From: Ophiura sarsii
Taxonomy: Eukaryota > Echinodermata > Ophiuroidea > Amphilepidida > Ophiuridae
DNA: 64,000 nucleotides
Direction: 5' to 3'
Assembly: GCA_035610835.1 (NCBI GenBank)
Contig: CM069447.1
Location: 25,078,161-25,142,160 of the forward strand
In this document: piece after piece, positions 59,951-64,000 of the stretch
Layout: each line of letters starts with the position of its first letter
How positions within the stretch are numbered: the stretch's first letter is position 1
Translations under genes and position numbers: made by a program
Notes under the pieces: generated by a model
Told to the model about the DNA's origin: nothing
Seen by the model: only the letters and a program-made list of their open reading frames with translations
The model's database searches: none

Positions 59951-60599
59951 TAAATAATCTGCCTATTGATACACCCAGGCTGCGTGTAGAAGAACAAATT
60001 GCAAAAATGAAAAACGTACTTTGTTTTGGTTTTGGACACATAGCTGCATGCTTTAATAATCTGTCAATCTTCACGTGTAGGCCTAATAGCTCAAATTATA
60101 GACAATACATTTCTTTACACATTCATCATTTTGAATATGTTTACGTATGACATAGCTATACGGCCGAGTGCACTAAATTGGCGTAACTTACTAGAGAGGT
60201 AAGCTACCTCGCAAGTATTAATGCCGTAATTCAGAATCAAAATAGTAACTAGCGAGGTTAATATCCATAAAAATTAACATCGTCCCACTTAAAAAATATT
60301 GTCGCATGCGCCAAATATTTACCATCTGAGAGAAAAACAATGACGTTATTGGTTTTCCGTAGAAATACAAAATGGGACGTCAGGTTACTTACGTAACTCC
60401 CGGGGTAAATATTAACACGGTTACTTTAAATAATGAGCCACGTCAAGCTGGTCTGGAGTTCGAAAATGCTAAAGTTGTTTTACAATTCTCTGAAAAATAA
60501 GGACCATCATTACATTACATTACACATTTTTTGAGTGCGGCACATACAACTGCACAGTCATAATAAGGTACAATTTTCACGATAAAAAGCAGTGGATAT

Positions 60600-60765
60600 A
60601 CACAGGGGGACCCCCCCCCCCCCCCCCCACCCCACCCTGAAATAACCCCGTCGGTACATTTCTGATTTTGACCATGCGATATTTTTTTGGCCAGTTTTGT
60701 CGGTATACAACTATGTCGTGGCCCCCTGTTTCCAAAAGCTGGGTAGGCCTACGCCACTTATAAAA
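60600..60765. repeat. Dispersed repeat, inverse copy of 30500-30860
   Basis: Contains CCCCGTCGGTACATTT, TTTTGACCATGCGATATTTT and TTCCAAAAGCTGGGTAGGCC, the mirror of words at 30500-30860, and begins with an 18-base C run. Confidence 0.7.
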
Positions 60766-60769
60766 AGCT

Positions 60770-62735
60770 GAAGACGTTCTTTGTAATTTAAATAGTTCAA
60801 TGGTTTAATAATAATATGGTTTAATTTTTATGGCGTGCTACTCCTGGTGTTTATAATTGGGAAACACGGTGTTGATTCCCGTGATTCCCTTATGTATTTA
60901 TTTTGTTCTTCTGTTTCAAAACATGATGGTGACTTTAATGAAATCATTCATGCCAAATGCTATGAACTGCAGTATGATGGCCCTGGTATTGACATGCTTT
61001 AGTATTTATTTATTAATCAATCGATTTATTAATTTGTCACGTTATAATTATTTTGTATTATTGTAACAAAACCTCAGGGGGGTGATGTGCAATTCCTAAC
61101 CAGAAAACTTAACCAGCCAGAATCTGAGTAGGCCCAGCCCTATTTCACACCTTGGCTTAAAAACAGTAAAGTATCTCACTAGCAAACATTAAAATAGTCA
61201 AAACACATAAGATATAGAATGTTCAATGCTTTAATTGTATTCAATCATGGGCTCTAGTATTAGCCTTTCTCTTCTCAAGAATTCATAAACAATGTGCTCT
61301 AATAAAGAGATCATATCTCATGTATATCAGTCACCCTGGAATCGTGGATTTAATAAAGTGTGGGGTGTAGCCTAAGCTTATTATAAAACGATCAACCGTC
61401 ATTATTTGCTTTCATAATATTATTAAGCCTGGTTTATTTTATGTTTAGAGAACCTACAAAACGCATAAAAGGAGTCTTTTTCACAAGAATAACAATCTCA
61501 CAATCTGGGCTAAACCCAAATAGGCTAGCCTAGGCCAGGGCCTACACGATTGTTTACGCAAATGACATCACACGTCATTTACCAACAAAGGTTGTTTACC
61601 TAGATTATGTTTACGCACACATCATAAATCCAAGTGCCCTTTTTATTGACAACAATACTTAAAACTCACCGCTGTTTTCACCTCGTATCTACAGCGATCC
61701 ATGACTCCTTTTACGTTCTCGAACGGCTATATTTGTTTACATTTTAATATTATTTATTAGGCTATTTATTTCGTAAATGCTGAGCAGGATACTTAATAAT
61801 TAAAGAGGGGGCATCTTAGTACCTTACAATACATGGTTCGGATCTTAAATTGGAGATCAGGTCAATTTAATGGCTAAGAATGAGATGCTTTCTAAACGTT
61901 CGTTCACTACCAAAGAAAGCTGCATCTCACGACGATGAACGTCGTGGATTTGTAAAGAGAAAAAGAAATGTATAATCTTGACTTTATCCGATATAACCGG
62001 TCATTCAATACAGATATAACACCATGAAGCCAACAAGCTTTCACTAATGGGTCGCCTGCGACGGGTAAGCACCAGATATATAGTAACAAGAATTATACTT
62101 TTAACATAGCCATTATCTCAACCAAACCTCCAATCAAGAACCACAGGTGCCTATAAAGCAACCATTTATGAGGAACCAATCTTACTTTACAAAACGGTCT
62201 TAAAACTACACCAAAGTCAAGTTATGAAAGTCAAGTTAATTTATATTAATTATCATGATTTATGTTTTAGTAGCCAAATGATTGGCCGATTGCCACGGCC
62301 AAAGCCGTGGCTAAAATCCTTAACTCTTACATCATCACCTTACGCTGAAGCAAAAGCAGCACAAAACAGAGCAGACGTCTTAATTATTTCGAGAGAGCTA
62401 AACACACAAACACCTTATCCCTTTGACCGCCAAAAAAGAAGTGAGCACTTGAACTTGACGTAATTACCGCCAGAGATCTCTGATTGGATAAAAGCCTAAT
62501 TAATTGATCTGCCGAAGGCCGGAAATGCACGAGTCGAGTTCGACGATCGTAACTCATGTAATTGTGTATCGGACGGCAGAGATCGATCTTTGCCTAAATC
62601 AAGTAAATTATAATCAACAGCATTTAATTATGTCATATATTTATGAATTATATTATAGGCCAAAAATCACTTTATTACATTATTCACCTTTTATATTTCT
62701 TTTTTATTTATAGTATTTAATTATCTATTCATTCA
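60770..62735. other. Non-coding stretch with short hairpins
   Basis: Short perfect hairpins: CACGACG/CGTCGTG near 61928-61946, GTCGC/GCGAC near 62048-62059, GCCACGGC/GCCGTGGC at 62292-62311. No gene supported. Confidence 0.45.
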
Positions 62736-62737
62736 TT

Positions 62738-62741
<4 letters not shown>

Positions 62742-62776
<35 letters not shown>

Positions 62777-62900
62777 GATTTAATATAGCGCCCAATGCAA
62801 GGAGCCTCTGGGCGCTTCACAAAACTAAGTACACAAAGAAATAACATAATAATCAACCTAAAACCCTAAAAATATTATAAGTAATTGCACATTATACAAG
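62742..62900 (-). mobile_element. SINE/retroelement 3' end with TTA-repeat tail (truncated)
   Basis: On the minus strand GAAGCGCCCAGAGGCTCC is followed by GGGCGCTATATTAAATCC and then an ATT repeat (plus-strand TAA repeat 62742-62773). The GCGCTATAT.AAAT plus TTA tail matches the tail of the SINE at 46628-47024, so both use the same 3' end type. Only about 160 bp remain. Confidence 0.65.
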
Positions 62901-63168
62901 CAGGGAAAACACAACAAATGGTGCTCCACGTCTCTCCTTCCAAACTTGCAAATCGATGATTCAAGAGATGCAGACAGAAAAGAGATGTCTACACTGACAC
63001 GTCAAGAACCAGGATCGCAGAATAGAAAAAGAGACGTGGGCTACATAAAAGAAGATTATAATATATCAAAACAACATTTCATGAAAACCAAGAAAAGGTA
63101 AAAAGCACCAATCAAATACATGTAATATAATTAATGTACATGTACAGCAACAAGATAAAAATTCATTA

Positions 63169-64000
63169 TGTGTATCAAAAAAAACGCAACACTTTTTGTC
63201 GCGAGCTCTTCGATTACGGCAAATCACAAATCACTCTGAACTTTATATATTCTGTTAGGTGTACTTATTGGCTATCACATAGTCAAATTACAGCGATATC
63301 GATTATTGATTCGCTGAGATATCAACGATACACGTAGACAAGTGCAAAACACGTTTTACATCGTTTATCCTGTATGCCTGGTTTTCATGTCAGGTGAATA
63401 TTAGCAAGACACTTTAATAACTCATTGCACTTAAATAATTGGAATCAAACTCATCATTCTGAGAAGAAAATGTCATGTTAAAGGTATCAAATGTCTGGCT
63501 ATTTCAGTATCATATCATTATTAATTAAATCTGGCAATAAATTAGTTGATAGTTAATGACACAACTTGAAAATCCAGATTACAAAGTCTGTTCGCAAATC
63601 CTCTCTCTTTTTCTCTCGTTAATGTCATAAATAAAACAGTATGGCACATTATTCAAAAGATAAACAAATGGAATAGTCCAGTGAAGGTTAGAATTGTTTT
63701 GTATGAATCAGTCATTGTTAGTCTGTTATGAATGGGACATTATGGTGCTGCTCGACCCTCAAAATGCTATCCTTGTTTTAAGATGCATCGATTATGAACT
63801 TTAATTTATGAAAGAACGTACCATAGACATATTATGTGGCGATCATTGCAATCGGTGGTTCAGAACTTAAAAAGGGTGATTGACGTATTCAAATGGTCGA
63901 ATGATTATCAGATTACACGATTCAATGATTTTATGTACCACCTTACTCAAACAAAGGAAATTAAGATAAACCATTCCAGACATTAAGGTTACATAGTTAT
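63169..64000. mobile_element. Second copy of the outer DNA transposon, opposite orientation, right end cut by window
   Basis: From TGTGTATCAAAAAAAACGC, the sequence follows the right TIR of the element at 17022-23927 and then its interior in reverse, to about the equivalent of 17275. At 63285-63292 the site ACATAGTCAAA is unbroken where the other copy carries the 5.8-kb insertion. The first three or four bases of the TIR are altered. Confidence 0.85.

Noticed and set aside
63134..63337. 67-codon ORF at the right edge
   Set aside because: It lies within the TIR of a non-autonomous transposon; the same words occur in the other copy without selection for a frame.

Overview
The window is animal nuclear DNA, most likely from an echinoderm or another ambulacrarian. 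That assignment is inference. It rests on a Tie-1-like EGF/Ig receptor gene with vertebrate-style exon phases, an interstitial TTAGGG tract, a tRNA-derived SINE with a GCGCTATATAAAT/TTA-repeat tail, many palindromic MITEs, and a strongly over-represented TAGGCCTA octamer. Bases 30365-30464 are an assembly gap of 100 Ns.

Bases 1 to about 12720 are most of an integrated Polinton/Maverick-type virus-like element whose left end lies outside the window. It carries a probable double-jelly-roll capsid protein (2479-3753), an A32/FtsK-type packaging ATPase (3848-4507), a retroviral-type integrase (7275-8318) and six unrecognised genes, several with membrane segments. The protein-primed family B DNA polymerase (8291-12331, minus) is broken by two frame changes and one in-frame stop. 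Virion-side genes share an AT-rich motif ending at the ATG, which the polymerase lacks. The intergenic regions hold direct repeats and a 207-bp hairpin.

Bases 12720-39000 are repeat-rich and gene-poor. They contain a mariner-like element with intact TIRs (14887-16001), a LINE remnant, and a three-level nest: a long-TIR DNA transposon (17022-23927) holds a second DNA transposon (18007-23810), which holds a young Gypsy retrotransposon (18539-23663) with 179-bp LTRs and an open 1382-residue gag-pol. An unfilled copy of the outermost element lies at 63169-64000. Many hairpins, MITEs and poly-C/poly-G tracts follow.

Bases 39139-54172 (minus) hold a host gene that I could assemble from splice signals as ten coding exons, 1845 nt and 614 codons. 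It encodes a signal peptide, an N-terminal module typical of invertebrate Tie-1-like proteins, an Ig domain, EGF-like modules, a Ser/Thr-rich stem built from a duplicated exon, one transmembrane helix, and a short tail with several tyrosine motifs and no kinase. Its introns carry Penelope-like retroelement remnants, a hAT-like insertion, a SINE, an array of short palindromes, tandem repeats and the telomere-like tract.

Bases 55386-57612 (plus) hold a two-exon tyrosine-recombinase gene of the Crypton-derived KIAA1958/DUF3504 type, head-to-head with the receptor gene. From 57613 to the right edge there are two long palindromes, SINE and repeat fragments and the transposon copy, with no further gene that I can support.
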